A DNA stretch of 64,000 nucleotides from positions 2,294,001 to 2,358,000 of the forward strand of contig NC_091276.1 in NCBI RefSeq assembly GCF_042100115.1. The letters are read 5' to 3'. This stretch comes from Alternaria dauci. Taxonomy: Eukaryota > Ascomycota > Dothideomycetes > Pleosporales > Pleosporaceae. Positions 26,101-35,743 of this stretch are shown piece after piece. Below the pieces are notes generated by a model. That model was not told where the DNA came from. It was given only the letters and a program-made list of their open reading frames with translations, and ran no database searches. Numbering within the stretch: the stretch's first letter is position 1; each line of letters starts with the position of its first letter. Both the position numbers and the translations under genes were made by a program.

Positions 26101-26658
26101 TCATGTCGTCCAGCTTGATCCGTTCTCTGCAGCTCTTGCCCAGTACAAACGCGACACCAAATCATCCTCGATGTTCCGCGCCCATAACAACAATACATCT
26201 CTTCCTTCATGCGCCCCTGCCGAAACAGTATAGTTTCTAGTCTGATTCGTCACTGCCCATTTCGGGTAGGATGACATCACCAGAGGTCCATGCGTGAGCT
26301 TCCCTGTTGTCTCATTGCTTCCCTGCCACACCTGCAAGGGCCCTGCATAAGAGAGCGTATGACGTCCGATACGTGCCCACTCGGCGTCGGTATGTTCATC
26401 GGCGGGAGCGGGTATTGCACCAGGCTCAGTGGACCATAGATTCACAGAGACATAGCCAAGAGGGTGATAGATGAGCATCCCCGCTGGACGATGACCGAGC
26501 CCACCCACGAGGGGACGATCAGTGCCATTCAGGTATTCCCTGGTGCGCTGTTAGGAAAATGTGATATGCGGGATGAGGACAGCGGAATATTACGATGTCT
26601 GGTTCAGGATTTGCCAAGCACCACCGAGCACTGCAGCGATGTTGTCCGGAAGTACCAT
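26101..26658 (-). CDS. Lipocalin-like domain protein
   Basis: Exons 26658-26594 and 26539-26101 give 167 residues; the 54-nt GT-AG intron keeps the frame. The layout follows the fungal lipocalin-like domain (PF13924 type): an early GGAWQIL, then GLGHRPAGMLIYHPLGYVSV, then TLSYAGPLQV, and a late GPLVMSSYPKWAVTNQTRNY. No signal peptide is seen. Such small beta-barrel proteins bind hydrophobic ligands, and several are encoded in secondary-metabolite clusters, where some act as cyclases or isomerases. Here it lies at the left edge of the lipid-gene group and is divergent from a carboxylesterase gene. Its ligand is unknown. Confidence 0.72.
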
Positions 26659-28356
26659 CGTGTGAAGGATGAAGCATAAGTTGATAAAATGACAATTATT
26701 CAAGTAAAAGACGAAGGGTAGTTCTTGCGCATTGATAAACACAATCTTCCATACCCATAAACGTGCCAGACGTCTTTGCCAGACGTTCATCGGTGAAACC
26801 TGCAGAGCCGACCTGCGTGTAATATCATTGATAACAAAAGACCAACATGTCAGCACCTGAATTTTGGACACCAGTAGGGAAATATGCTCGATCGCCCGCA
26901 TCTGACCGAGCGATTGTTGCGGAGATACCAACCATAGTATAAGCTTCATCAATATCCACACCCTCGGGACTAACATATCTTGCTTGACGCCCGATGGCTA
27001 ATTGGTACCTAATTATAGGCTTTGCAAATGTTTTTGAAACACGGTTGTGTCTCGGCTTCGCCGTGATATTGAATCGACTATCACTTCTTACCTCGTTCTA
27101 GTAATGAACGGCATATCCTATGATGCGCCTTTTCCGTTGCATGATTGAAGTCTGGGGGTCCTCATGTCCACGTTAATGGCACCTGTGTTACGACATATGA
27201 AAGAAGCGACAAAGCAGGGCTAAGAACTAGAGGTCTTAGAATATCGCTATGGAATTAAAGCTCTCTGGCATATGCAGCCCGTAGCTCGAACAGTCTAGAT
27301 TGGCCCGAGCTCGTTACAAAATTGAGCAAAGGTTACTAGACCATGATGCAGCTGACGTAATCGGTGTTTAGCGTCGATCCCCACTTTCCCCTGCGAGACA
27401 ACAAGAGTCCTGCCCAGTTATACCATAGCTGGAACAGCTCAAGTACGCTCCAAGACACCTGACAATGCAAGCCTTGCTCCACAGAACACCTATCACGTGC
27501 GCTGGAAAAGATCCCACAATAGCGACATGAAGATTCGAGAAACACGACGGCACCAACAGTGAGGCTTCCGGCTATGAGAGTTAAGCTTCGACGACAAGCT
27601 TAGGCTCCTGTACCCAGCATGGCGCTTCCCAGGCCGATGCTGCAGAATGCAGCGAAGCCGCGCCGTCCGTTTGGCCTCTGTGGGCTTTCCGAAACAACGA
27701 TTGTACTGTACTGTACATCGTATTCAGGTATTGCCTAGGAAAGAAGCCCTTGGGAATTGCCGAGGAACCCGGACGCGATGATTGGCTGAAACGGCGGATG
27801 ATCTGCGTCGGGCCGAGAGCTTGCGCAGTACCGAGGCGTTGTCTGTAAGCTGATTGGTCGCTAATTCGCATGAGGGACTGGCCGAAAGACTATCTTGTAG
27901 ACCGACTTCAGGTCTGTCAAAAATGAGGCGGACTCTCGCGTTTATTTACGCCATTCATTGATCCCCGGCTGCTCTGAATCCGGACATTCATCATGGACGA
28001 ATCAGAATGTCCAAGAAGAGCCGCACAAAGGACCGTAACCAAATTTCCGCCCTCGTTATCGTTGTCGGTCTCGTTCTCATCAGGAATGGCGCTTCTTTCC
28101 GGCAATCTGGATCTTGCTACATATTGCATTCAGGTAACTTTGACAAGGCTAAACGACGAGCCATGATGAATTGCATACAAACTCTAATGCAGGTACACTG
28201 TTGACAAGAACTCCTTGCTTAGTGCCTAATTCTGATCCCTTTAGTGGGGTGTCACCTTGTAGTATAAGACTCAACACATCATGAATGTTGATGATCAGTC
28301 AGAACTACATCTCCTGCGGTTCTTCCAAAAACTATCGAACTTCTGTCATCTACATT
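26659..28356. promoter_or_regulatory. Long divergent intergenic region with TGACGTAA motif
   Basis: 1.7 kb between the lipocalin-like gene (minus) and the carboxylesterase gene (plus). TGACGTAA, a CRE-like sequence, is at 27353-27360. The other open frames lack domain signals and AT content is raised. No RNA gene or repeat was recognised. Confidence 0.4.
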
Positions 28357-30087
28357 ATGGCTTTGCACACTCCTTCATTGTTGAGGAAAACGCTTCTATT
28401 CTGTTCCTTGATCACCACTATCATCTCAGCACCAGTCGATAGTGGACCAACAGTCACGCTGGCCTCAGGCGTTATCGTAGGAACTACTACTAAGCCTATA
28501 AATCAACCATCTTTGACAGCCTCAGCTAACGCCTACTTGGGGGTGCCTTTCGCGAAGTCGCCTCCCGTGCGCTTCTCGCCACCAGAAGCAGCAATACCAT
28601 GGTCTACTCCTCTGCAAGCCCAGAACATCAAGCCAGCATGCATTCAGCAGTTCCCGGGTACTGGCGAGCTCCGTGCTAAGGTCATAGAGTACTTCAACAA
28701 CCCCACTTACCCACCCCCTGAGGAGAGTGAAGACTGCCTATACCTCAACGTATACACGCCTCCGGGGGTTACGGCTTCCAGCAAAAAGGCCGTGATGTTT
28801 TGGCTTTTCGGGGTATGCCATACTCTGTTTTGTATCTCGTGAAACGATACTGATCAGTGCAGGGTAACCTCGCTTTTGGAACTGGAGGACTAGCATACTA
28901 TGATGGAAGCTCTCTCGCCATCAATGAAGACGTCGTTGTAGTCACTATCAATTATCGCACAAATAGTAAGTGTTTTTGTCCCCTCAAGTTTCAACGGTCA
29001 CTGGCTAACATGCTCAACTTCAGTCTTCGGTTTCTCCAACTCACCCGAAGTGCCTTTTGGATCTCAGAACGCTGGTTTCTTGGACCAAAGATTTGCATTG
29101 CAATGGGTACAAGAGAACATTTCACAGTTCGGAGGCGATCCGACTCGCGTGATGATTTTCGGCGAATCCGCAGGCGGCGAATCAGTCAAGCAATTGCTAG
29201 CCAACCCACCAAACCCGTTACCCTTCTCGTCGGCCATTCTTCAGTCTCAAAATGCAGTGCTTCCTGGAAATGGCCTGCAAAACTACAAGCAGGTACTGCT
29301 AAACTTCGGCTGCGCGGACGTCGATTGTCTTCGCAAGGTACCTGCAGTAGATATCAAAGCGTATATTGAATCGAAGTCGCTGTCCTTTCCACCAGTCAAC
29401 AACGATGGCACCTCAACACCCGATGTCAGACTTAGCATATCCACAGGGAAGTTCGCTAATGTACCGACGATGTTAGGATCTAATTTGAATGAAGCACGTG
29501 TCTTCTTGGAGGTGGTTGGCTTGACCGATGGTACTACGGCTGTAAGCAGCTTATTTGATCGGTACAACATCACGTCGAAGGCCGTCCGGGACTCTATCAT
29601 CGCCTCGTATGCTGCGCAAGGCATCACTGACCTTTATGAGGTAGCCGATAGGCTTGTGACAGATCTAGTCTTCACATGCACGACTGGACGGCTGGCAAAT
29701 TACCTTGCCATTTCCGGACGCACGACTTATCGGTATCTATTCACCCCTGCTTTCCCCTCCGTTGCGCTCTTCCCCAACCCAGGCGCATACCACACGATCG
29801 AGATTCCGGAGGTCTTTGGCATGTATCCGCTTTCGAACCAATTCGGTACTGCAACGCAACAGCAGATCCAACTCAGTGCTTTCATGCAGAAAACGTGGGC
29901 GAACTTTGCAAAGAACCCTGCTGGAGGTGTGGGATGGCCGAAGGTTGGCAGTGCTTTTGGAAAGGAACTGGGTGTATTAGGAAAAGATGGCAGTAGTGGA
30001 GTGACCGTTCGGCCATTGCTTGAGGCGGATTACGCTTGCCCACTCTATGCCGGCATTGAAGATGTCCTGGGTTTATCCTTCAAGTAA
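28357..30087 (+). CDS. Secreted type-B carboxylesterase
   Basis: Exons 28357-28812, 28863-28965 and 29024-30087 encode 540 residues. The start MALHTPSLLRKTLLFCSLIT opens a signal peptide ending near TIISAPV. Family motifs are YLGVPFAKSP, EDCLYLNVYTP, FGGNLAFGTGG (oxyanion loop, formed by the exon 1-2 junction), NAGFLDQRFALQWVQENI, the nucleophile motif FGESAGG (Ser235) and a late GAYHTIEIPEVFG supplying the histidine. The enzyme hydrolyses carboxylic esters outside the cell or in the secretory pathway. Its stop lies 95 bp from the convergent MFS stop, so the 3' ends probably overlap. It may belong to the adjoining lipid locus or be an independent esterase. Confidence 0.9.
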
Positions 30088-30182
30088 GCGATATGAAAAA
30101 GCTCTTCGTCATGCGCACAGAAACCTGTTAAGAAAACCCAATTACTATTGATCTGGTACGTTTACATAGCGACGGAACTATT

Positions 30183-31757
30183 TCACGCCTGATACACTAA
30201 ACTCACAACAAATAATGTTATGACAACAAACGCCAGTACTACAACGAATATGGCTAATCCAGTCTTCCTTCGCTCACTCAGCCTTCCTAATACAAACTCT
30301 TTACTGCGATCTTTCTTTAGCAATGGTATGGAGAGTAGAAATCCGATGCCAGCAAGCCAATATCCAACAGGAATAATGATCGCCAAGCACAGTTGTGTGG
30401 CCTTCCTATAGCTCTCACTTGTTGTCTCCTCGTTCATTAATGCTAGACCAATGATCTGTGGACCTGAAGAATAGATGAGTACTTGTACGCTGCCCCAAAT
30501 GGCAAGACCGAACGTCTTATAGCGCGGTGGAAGAAGCAACGCAATGAGCGCAAAGAGGCAGCCTAGCCATAGTTCTGCAGTTAGATACGCCAGAGCCATG
30601 ACGCCGTAAAGGACTTTGATACCTCGGTCTTCTGAACCGTCCGCGATGTCGCGCGAGAATACCATGAGCAGAACGAAGAGCGAGCTCATCATGCCTCCGA
30701 TACCGGTCAGGTAAACCGGTGTCAACTGAGTACGTGGCCATAGCACTGACGTGAGAATGCCGCCACTTAGCACTGCGACTGATCCTACAACACCGACGAT
30801 GATGCCATATCGGGAGAAGATCTCGGTGTGCGAAGGGTATGTATCGCCCAGATAGCTGGGCATGTAATATCCAAAGACATTACCACTTAATTGACGGAAG
30901 CCACCCGAGAGAACAAGAAGCCAAAATGAGTTCATGCGCAGGATATATGTGAAGGTGGCGAGCAGATCGGACTTGGCGGCTTGCAGTCTTGAAGTGCCTT
31001 GAGTGTGGGTTGGTACATCTGTGAAGTCCGCGCCCACGCCGTCGTTATAATCTCGTGCGTTCATTTGCACCAAGCTTGCTCTTCTCTTTGGTTCCCTCAA
31101 AACAAGTCGCAACAGTACGGCAACGACACATCCTGTGATACCAATCGCTCGCAAGGCGATGTGCCAGCTCGTACCAGTCTCCGTAAAGGCAGTGGCGATT
31201 TGACCGCTGATGGCTTCACCAATGTATACCCCCACATAAAGTACGCTCTCTCCAATGAATACGTTTCTCCATCCCACCAAGTCGCTAATGAGGCTGATAG
31301 ATAGCGCCTCAACACTCGCCTGCCCAATTCCCATTCCAAGTCTGGCGCAAAACAACTGACCAAAACTGTTCGCTAGAGACTGGAAAACCACACATAGGCT
31401 CCACCATGCTGCCGTGACACATAAGACCCATACGCGAGCCGACGTATAGTCCGAGAGGAAAGCGATAGGAAGAGCGAGGATAGCGTAGACAATTCCTGTT
31501 GCATACCCGGAGAGCAGCCCATATTGTGTGGAGTTCAGCGAAAGATCAGCTAGTACAGAGGTCTGAAAATATGACAATATGAACTTGTCGTATTGGGCGA
31601 GGAAATAGTTAACGAAGAGAAGTATGATGCAGAGATATGCATAGATATTGTCGAATCGTGGCCGTTTTGAGGTAGTCGGATGCGCGGCAGGTATGACCTC
31701 ATCTTCTCGAGAGCTTTTTGTTCCATCGGTGTAAGGTTGCTTTGGATCGGGCACCAT
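30183..31757 (-). CDS. MFS transporter, Spinster-like
   Basis: A single exon of 524 residues from ATG 31757. After a polar 35-residue N-terminus come twelve hydrophobic segments beginning YAYLCIILLFVNYFLAQYDK. Loop 2-3 carries AFLSDYTSARV, and GQASVEALSISLISDLV is characteristic of the fourth and fifth helices. The pattern is closest to Spinster/phthalate-type MFS members, which in animals export sphingosine-1-phosphate and lysolipids; fungal relatives are largely uncharacterised. The gene is divergent from the P450 gene with only 192 bp between starts, which suggests that it exports or imports the product of this locus. The lipid substrate is inference from family and neighbours. Confidence 0.8.
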   Translation of the reverse strand: MVPDPKQPYTDGTKSSREDEVIPAAHPTTSKRPRFDNIYAYLCIILLFVNYFLAQYDKFILSYFQTSVLADLSLNSTQYGLLSGYATGIVYAILALPIAFLSDYTSARVWVLCVTAAWWSLCVVFQSLANSFGQLFCARLGMGIGQASVEALSISLISDLVGWRNVFIGESVLYVGVYIGEAISGQIATAFTETGTSWHIALRAIGITGCVVAVLLRLVLREPKRRASLVQMNARDYNDGVGADFTDVPTHTQGTSRLQAAKSDLLATFTYILRMNSFWLLVLSGGFRQLSGNVFGYYMPSYLGDTYPSHTEIFSRYGIIVGVVGSVAVLSGGILTSVLWPRTQLTPVYLTGIGGMMSSLFVLLMVFSRDIADGSEDRGIKVLYGVMALAYLTAELWLGCLFALIALLLPPRYKTFGLAIWGSVQVLIYSSGPQIIGLALMNEETTSESYRKATQLCLAIIIPVGYWLAGIGFLLSIPLLKKDRSKEFVLGRLSERRKTGLAIFVVVLAFVVITLFVVSLVYQA

Positions 31758-31949
31758 GATCTTAACGTTCGTGATATGCGGGGACTCATCATTGATATTG
31801 AAAGATTATATGTAGAGTTTGTAGCTACCAAGCTGTGGCGCAAAATCTATGACGTAACAACCACAACACCCCACAACCGATATAACCGTTGTGATACGAT
31901 GTCAAGTGTTGCTGCAGTCTAGCCTTTGTGGAAAACTCCAAAATTCACG
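31758..31949. promoter_or_regulatory. Divergent promoter, Spinster-like MFS / P450, with TGACGTAA
   Basis: Only 192 bp lie between the start codons. TGACGTAA (CRE/ATF-like) is at 31850-31857, roughly midway. The site is read directly; binding by a bZIP protein is inferred. Confidence 0.5.
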
Positions 31950-33341
31950 ATGCCTAAGCCAGAACCACAACTCCCTCAAGGCAGTTCTTCGACACTGCGA
32001 GGGTTTGCCGAGAGCGTTTCTTTTCACAACTTGCCGGAGTCATTCATCACATCGCGCATCCTCACCTTCCAGAAAGAACAACCAGAAGCGCTGGAGAATA
32101 GGGCAATAGTTCGAGCGAAAGTACTCAATCGAAACGTCGCTATCGTTTCTTCCTATGCGCAGATTCATCAAGTTCTTGCCCAGGATGCAGCAGGATATGA
32201 AGCTGGTGGCGCGTACTCTGAGCTGATGGCACCGTTCTTTCCGTCACCGAACTTGTTACTGACGGATGGCGAAAATCATACTTCAATGCGGCAGATATGG
32301 GAAGCGAGAATGGAGGATCTGAGAGCGATGCTCCATCTTGTCGTGGATTCGCAGACAGATCAACATTTCTCTGAGCCTTCAGCGTCAGAAATCGACATGT
32401 ACGAGTCCCTGAAGACACTTTCGTGGAAGATATTGCTCGGAACGTTTCTGGACCTTGACAGCAACTGCAATGTGTTTGATACGATAGAATGTTTACAGGA
32501 AGACCTACTTCGAGGGCAATTTTCGTTGTTTCCGGTAACCATCAACACAGGCTTTTGGCATTCACCTCGCAAAAAGGGGAAGGAGGCGAACAGAAAGCTT
32601 CAAGCGAGGATCTCACAGCACTTGAAAGAAGGAGAAAGTGCATGCCCATTCGCTATCGGAGATGAAAGCGAGTTGCAGGATGTAGCAAAACACTCTGTCC
32701 TTTTCACGAGCAGCCTTGCAGTCAAAGCGCTGGCTTCCCTCTTGACAGCTTTGCTGTTGAACCTCTTCTTGTACCAAACAAATGATGGCCAGTCACTAGC
32801 AAAGGCTCTGGCTAGTCAAGATGATCCTGAGAGACTTTCGCTCCGCTTACGCGCCATACTCATGGAAACAGAGCGGCTTAGCCCACCCATTGTAGGCATA
32901 CAGAGACGGTCTACGAGAGATAATATCATCTCATCACCGGGAGCGCAGGCTGACGTAAAGATGCCAAAAGGATGGGACTGTTGGCTCTATTTCGTAGGCG
33001 GTGGCCGTGATCCAACAGCTTATGGGTCGACCTGGGATGTGTTCGACGCAAATCGATATCTTGACAAGGATGTGCCCCCCAGTGTAGCCTTCGGAGCGGG
33101 TCCAAAGACATGTTTAGGTCGCGACGCAATTCGCGAGATTGTTCTAGCTGTAGCTGAGACAATTTTGCGGCTCGGTATCGGTATACATGGCAATGTTGCA
33201 TCGCGTGGGGTGCGCGGCTGGCTCGGGTGGGAGCCGAACCATGCGGTGAGGCCAGAAGATTGGGCTCAGCATATGAAGCAGTTACCCACACAGAGACCGT
33301 TGGATCCCATCATGATCCGGGTGTCGCGTAGTTCCACATGA
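31950..33341 (+). CDS. Cytochrome P450, soluble, with atypical I-helix
   Basis: The first ATG at 31950 gives 463 residues in one exon; no membrane anchor precedes the globular part. Two diagnostic P450 motifs are present: ETERLSPP (ExxR, 306-309) and FGAGPKTCLG (381-390), with Cys388 as heme ligand. The region where the I-helix should carry A/G-G-x-D/E-T instead reads SSLAVKALASLLTALLLN, with no acidic-Thr pair. P450s of this kind (for example CYP74 enzymes) often rearrange peroxides or lack classical monooxygenation. The C-terminus extends past the heme motif with a Trp-rich GWLGWEPN segment. It shares a promoter with the Spinster-like transporter and its stop is 7 bp from that of the TLC gene. 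Substrate unknown. Confidence 0.82.
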   Translation: MPKPEPQLPQGSSSTLRGFAESVSFHNLPESFITSRILTFQKEQPEALENRAIVRAKVLNRNVAIVSSYAQIHQVLAQDAAGYEAGGAYSELMAPFFPSPNLLLTDGENHTSMRQIWEARMEDLRAMLHLVVDSQTDQHFSEPSASEIDMYESLKTLSWKILLGTFLDLDSNCNVFDTIECLQEDLLRGQFSLFPVTINTGFWHSPRKKGKEANRKLQARISQHLKEGESACPFAIGDESELQDVAKHSVLFTSSLAVKALASLLTALLLNLFLYQTNDGQSLAKALASQDDPERLSLRLRAILMETERLSPPIVGIQRRSTRDNIISSPGAQADVKMPKGWDCWLYFVGGGRDPTAYGSTWDVFDANRYLDKDVPPSVAFGAGPKTCLGRDAIREIVLAVAETILRLGIGIHGNVASRGVRGWLGWEPNHAVRPEDWAQHMKQLPTQRPLDPIMIRVSRSST

Positions 33342-33348
33342 GATAGCA

Positions 33349-34086
33349 TCAATACAGTCCTCGCTTGATGTTCCTCTTTGCTATATTGACAGTCAACATG
33401 GTCCACCAGAGACCATTCAACCCTACTAGCGTAGCAGTCCCGATTTGACATCGTGTCCTCAACATTTTATACGACTGCCATGGGCCGAGACCATGATGTT
33501 GGCCGTACTTGGTCAGAACCCAAACGACAACACCGAACCGTGAAGCACCGAACGTAGTCAAAAAAGCAACATCGATAACAGTATTTGATGTTCCTGTTCG
33601 TTGCCGATTCCACCATCGAGCATGCATCAGTGGTGTACTGCCATTCATTAGCAAGAATGCAGTGGTTACCCACATCCCTTTGTCCTTCCCTGCTGCAATG
33701 TATGCTTGCAGCACGAGAAACGCGGATGAAAGCAACACGTGATGCGCGAAGGCGACTGGTGACAAGCGAGCCACAGCGCCCAAAGCAGCGCGAAATGATA
33801 AGCGACTTTTCATACGGTATGTGTGGACCATAGCGTACGTATCGTACAGGAGGTACACCGTCTCCCATGCGGCCAGCGCGTTAGCCATACGGTTCTGGCC
33901 ATTGATCATGAGATTCCGCGTGTCGTCCAGGTGCTGCTCCTTCTTATTCGTGTCTTGCATAGATGCGCTCTTCGGCGAAGTTATCGGCCATGATGCGTAT
34001 CGTAACAACAGCAATGCAGCGATAGAGGTAGTCGTAGCATGCGCTGCCGAAACAGCCTTGTTGAGAGTGACAGGATCTGGTGGCAT
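33349..34086 (-). CDS. TLC-domain (TLCD/TMEM56-like) multipass membrane protein
   Basis: One exon, 245 residues, ATG at 34086. Several hydrophobic helices are seen. Characteristic TLC segments are AAWETVYLLYDTYAMVHTY, FAHHVLLSSAFLVLQAY (the His-His pair is typical) and FLLMNGSTPLMHARWW. The TLC fold covers ceramide synthases and the TLCD proteins that affect membrane-lipid composition; this one lacks the Hox-like domain and length of ceramide synthases and fits the TLCD group. It probably resides in the ER membrane. Its stop is 7 bp from the P450 stop, and it is divergent from the small CxxC-protein gene. Direct catalytic activity is uncertain. Confidence 0.7.
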   Translation of the reverse strand: MPPDPVTLNKAVSAAHATTTSIAALLLLRYASWPITSPKSASMQDTNKKEQHLDDTRNLMINGQNRMANALAAWETVYLLYDTYAMVHTYRMKSRLSFRAALGAVARLSPVAFAHHVLLSSAFLVLQAYIAAGKDKGMWVTTAFLLMNGSTPLMHARWWNRQRTGTSNTVIDVAFLTTFGASRFGVVVWVLTKYGQHHGLGPWQSYKMLRTRCQIGTATLVGLNGLWWTMLTVNIAKRNIKRGLY

Positions 34087-34360
34087 TATACGGACCTAAC
34101 CAAAGACCGGAATGAAGCGGAAGTTGACCATTGATTCGAAGATGAGGGGTAGTGCGCTGATAGAGGGTTCAGTAGAGTATCGACGCCCAGGTTGATGAGT
34201 TCGGTGGTTTGTTGAAAAGACTCCTCGGCTGACAGACACAAACACTTGTGGTCCGTGCAGCATGTACGTGTACGTCATCGATCATTACATCCCAACCACC
34301 TCAAGACCGAACATCGGTTGACATTCATCACACGATTATTAATGTTGTTTACTTACAAGG
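34087..34360. promoter_or_regulatory. Divergent promoter, TLC gene / small CxxC-protein gene, with TGACGTAC
   Basis: 274 bp between start codons. TGACGTAC lies on the minus strand at 34277-34270, inside a GTACGTGTACGTCA run. This is the second of three closely spaced divergent promoters with a TGACGT core. Confidence 0.45.
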
Positions 34361-34903
34361 ATGTCGGGTACACTATATGTCCTATATAATGCCGACGCAT
34401 CCATCATTGGCAAGCTGCGATATGGGTATCGAAAGATTTGCCATTCCACTGAAGGAAACCCAGCTTGTGCAGCCTGTAGGCTTCACTTATCATGGCGATC
34501 AATATAGAACTCAGTATGCTGATATGAGCAGGCGATATCACACATGGGGGATTGTCACTGAAGGAGACACCAGCTTGGCTTGAAATGAAGAGGGTGATCG
34601 AAGCTGAGTCCGGGTACACAATTGTCCAGTGGCATCGAGATGAGCTATCTGATGAGGTACGTGACTGCTATGGCAGATGTCGCGCTATTGAGCTAGCACA
34701 CTAAATGTGTGTAGGTAAAGGATTTCGTCAAATCCAATACTGTCCGCTACCCGACCATTATATCGAAAGGAGCCGGCGGCAGCCTTACGGAGGTGATGAA
34801 CAGCTCAGAGCTTGCAGCTTGCAAAGGAGATGCACAAAATTTCATCTCGCGGCTGCGCGAGGAAGGTGTTATACAGCAGACAAAACCCTCTTCATTCTTG
34901 TAG
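34361..34903 (+). CDS. Small YNAD/CxxC protein, uncharacterised family
   Basis: Three exons (34361-34475, 34532-34656, 34715-34903) give 142 residues; both introns are GT-AG (56 and 58 nt). The N-terminus reads MSGTLYVLYNADASIIGKL, then a cysteine cluster GNPACAACDITHGGLSLKE, then WLEMKRVIE and YTIVQWHRDELSDE, ending with an amphipathic tail FISRLREEGVIQQ. A small cytosolic protein pattern with a YNAD start and a CxxC-x-THG motif is also found in uncharacterised bacterial proteins; I recall this similarity and have not searched it. The CxxC could bind a metal or act in redox. Each splice junction restores the frame and the conserved text, so the model is good although the function is unknown. 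Confidence 0.7.
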
Positions 34904-34968
34904 CCCGATTCTTTTTTAACCAAGCGATTCCACCAACCACTTTGTTCTTTGAGCGATACCCAAGCACA

Positions 34969-35628
34969 CTAGAAGAGCCATTGTCCAAGAGAGGTGTTGC
35001 AAGTAATGGGGCATACAAGCATGGCCGTGAAGAAAGCTGCGCCTTCAGTTCCTTCGATCAACGCTGGTTGCATTACAATACTGATCAGCTCTCTGGCTCT
35101 GCTCGCATTGTCACCTCTGCTGCCACCCTTGCGCTTCTCCAGAATGGCGCCTATGTAGAACAGGACAAAGTTGTTGACATGGAAAGTGGCTTCCAAGACC
35201 GCCACTGAAAGCCAGATGCTCTGCGCACTATCGTTCTCGTCCTGCGCCAAGGCGCAGCTTATTGGGATGGCTGAATAGATGATGAAGTCGCCTAGAAGGT
35301 CGAAGAAGCCACCAAGATCTGAAGACTGGTTGCGTTTTCAGGCGACGGCCCCATCAAGACAGTCCAGTGCTCTGTTCAATACCCAAAAGGCGGTGCTCAG
35401 AAGGATATCGTTGGAAGCGGCGTAGATGCAGGAAAAAACATCAGAGAAAAAGGCTAGAACGGTGATGGCGAGCGGCGAAACGATGGAGGGGACGAGATGC
35501 GTGACGGAATCAAACAACTTGTCCTTGATCGGTCGAAGCTGTATGTCTAGCATGGCTGTTCCGGGTACCAGTTCGATGTAGAACGATAATGGTTGCCAGG
35601 CGAAAAGATTGGGGTACGTCGGAACCAT
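34969..35628 (-). pseudogene. CDP-alcohol phosphotransferase interrupted by TGA at the invariant Arg of its signature
   Basis: The frame from ATG 35628 runs 96 codons to TGA at 35340-35338, then continues in the same frame for 122 more codons to TAG at 34971-34969. The stop sits inside the family signature D-x2-DG-x2-AR-x8-G-x3-D-x3-D: before it comes RALDCLDGAVA, after it KRNQSSDLGGFFDLLGDF. TGA replaces the AR arginine, which a CGA codon would supply, so a single C-to-T change explains it. Hydrophobic segments lie on both sides. The family transfers a phospho-alcohol from CDP-alcohol to a second alcohol in phospholipid synthesis. No intron can remove the stop without destroying the active site. 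Either the gene is dead, the base is a sequencing error, or UGA is read through. Confidence 0.8.
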
Positions 35629-35743
35629 TCCGATTTCAATTTAGATGACGTCAAGAGTGAATGCCCAGACATTGCTTGCTGAAGGCAATTATTGAACATT
35701 GACAGATGCAGTGGAGCTCTTAGCTGCTCAAAACACTACTGCT
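35629..35743. promoter_or_regulatory. Very short divergent promoter with palindromic TGACGTCA
   Basis: 115 bp between the phosphotransferase and hydroxylase starts. A perfect 8-bp CRE palindrome, TGACGTCA, is at 35646-35653. Binding by ATF/CREB-type bZIP proteins is established for this sequence in general; here it is inferred. Confidence 0.6.

Noticed and set aside
26590..26976. 128-residue minus-strand frame upstream of the lipocalin-like exon
   Set aside because: Only its last part, from ATG 26658, has family-like sequence; the rest reads like untranslated DNA.
35338..35360. Mini-intron to remove the TGA in the phosphotransferase gene
   Set aside because: A GTCGCC...CAG segment of about 21 nt is far below fungal intron length and would delete conserved active-site residues.
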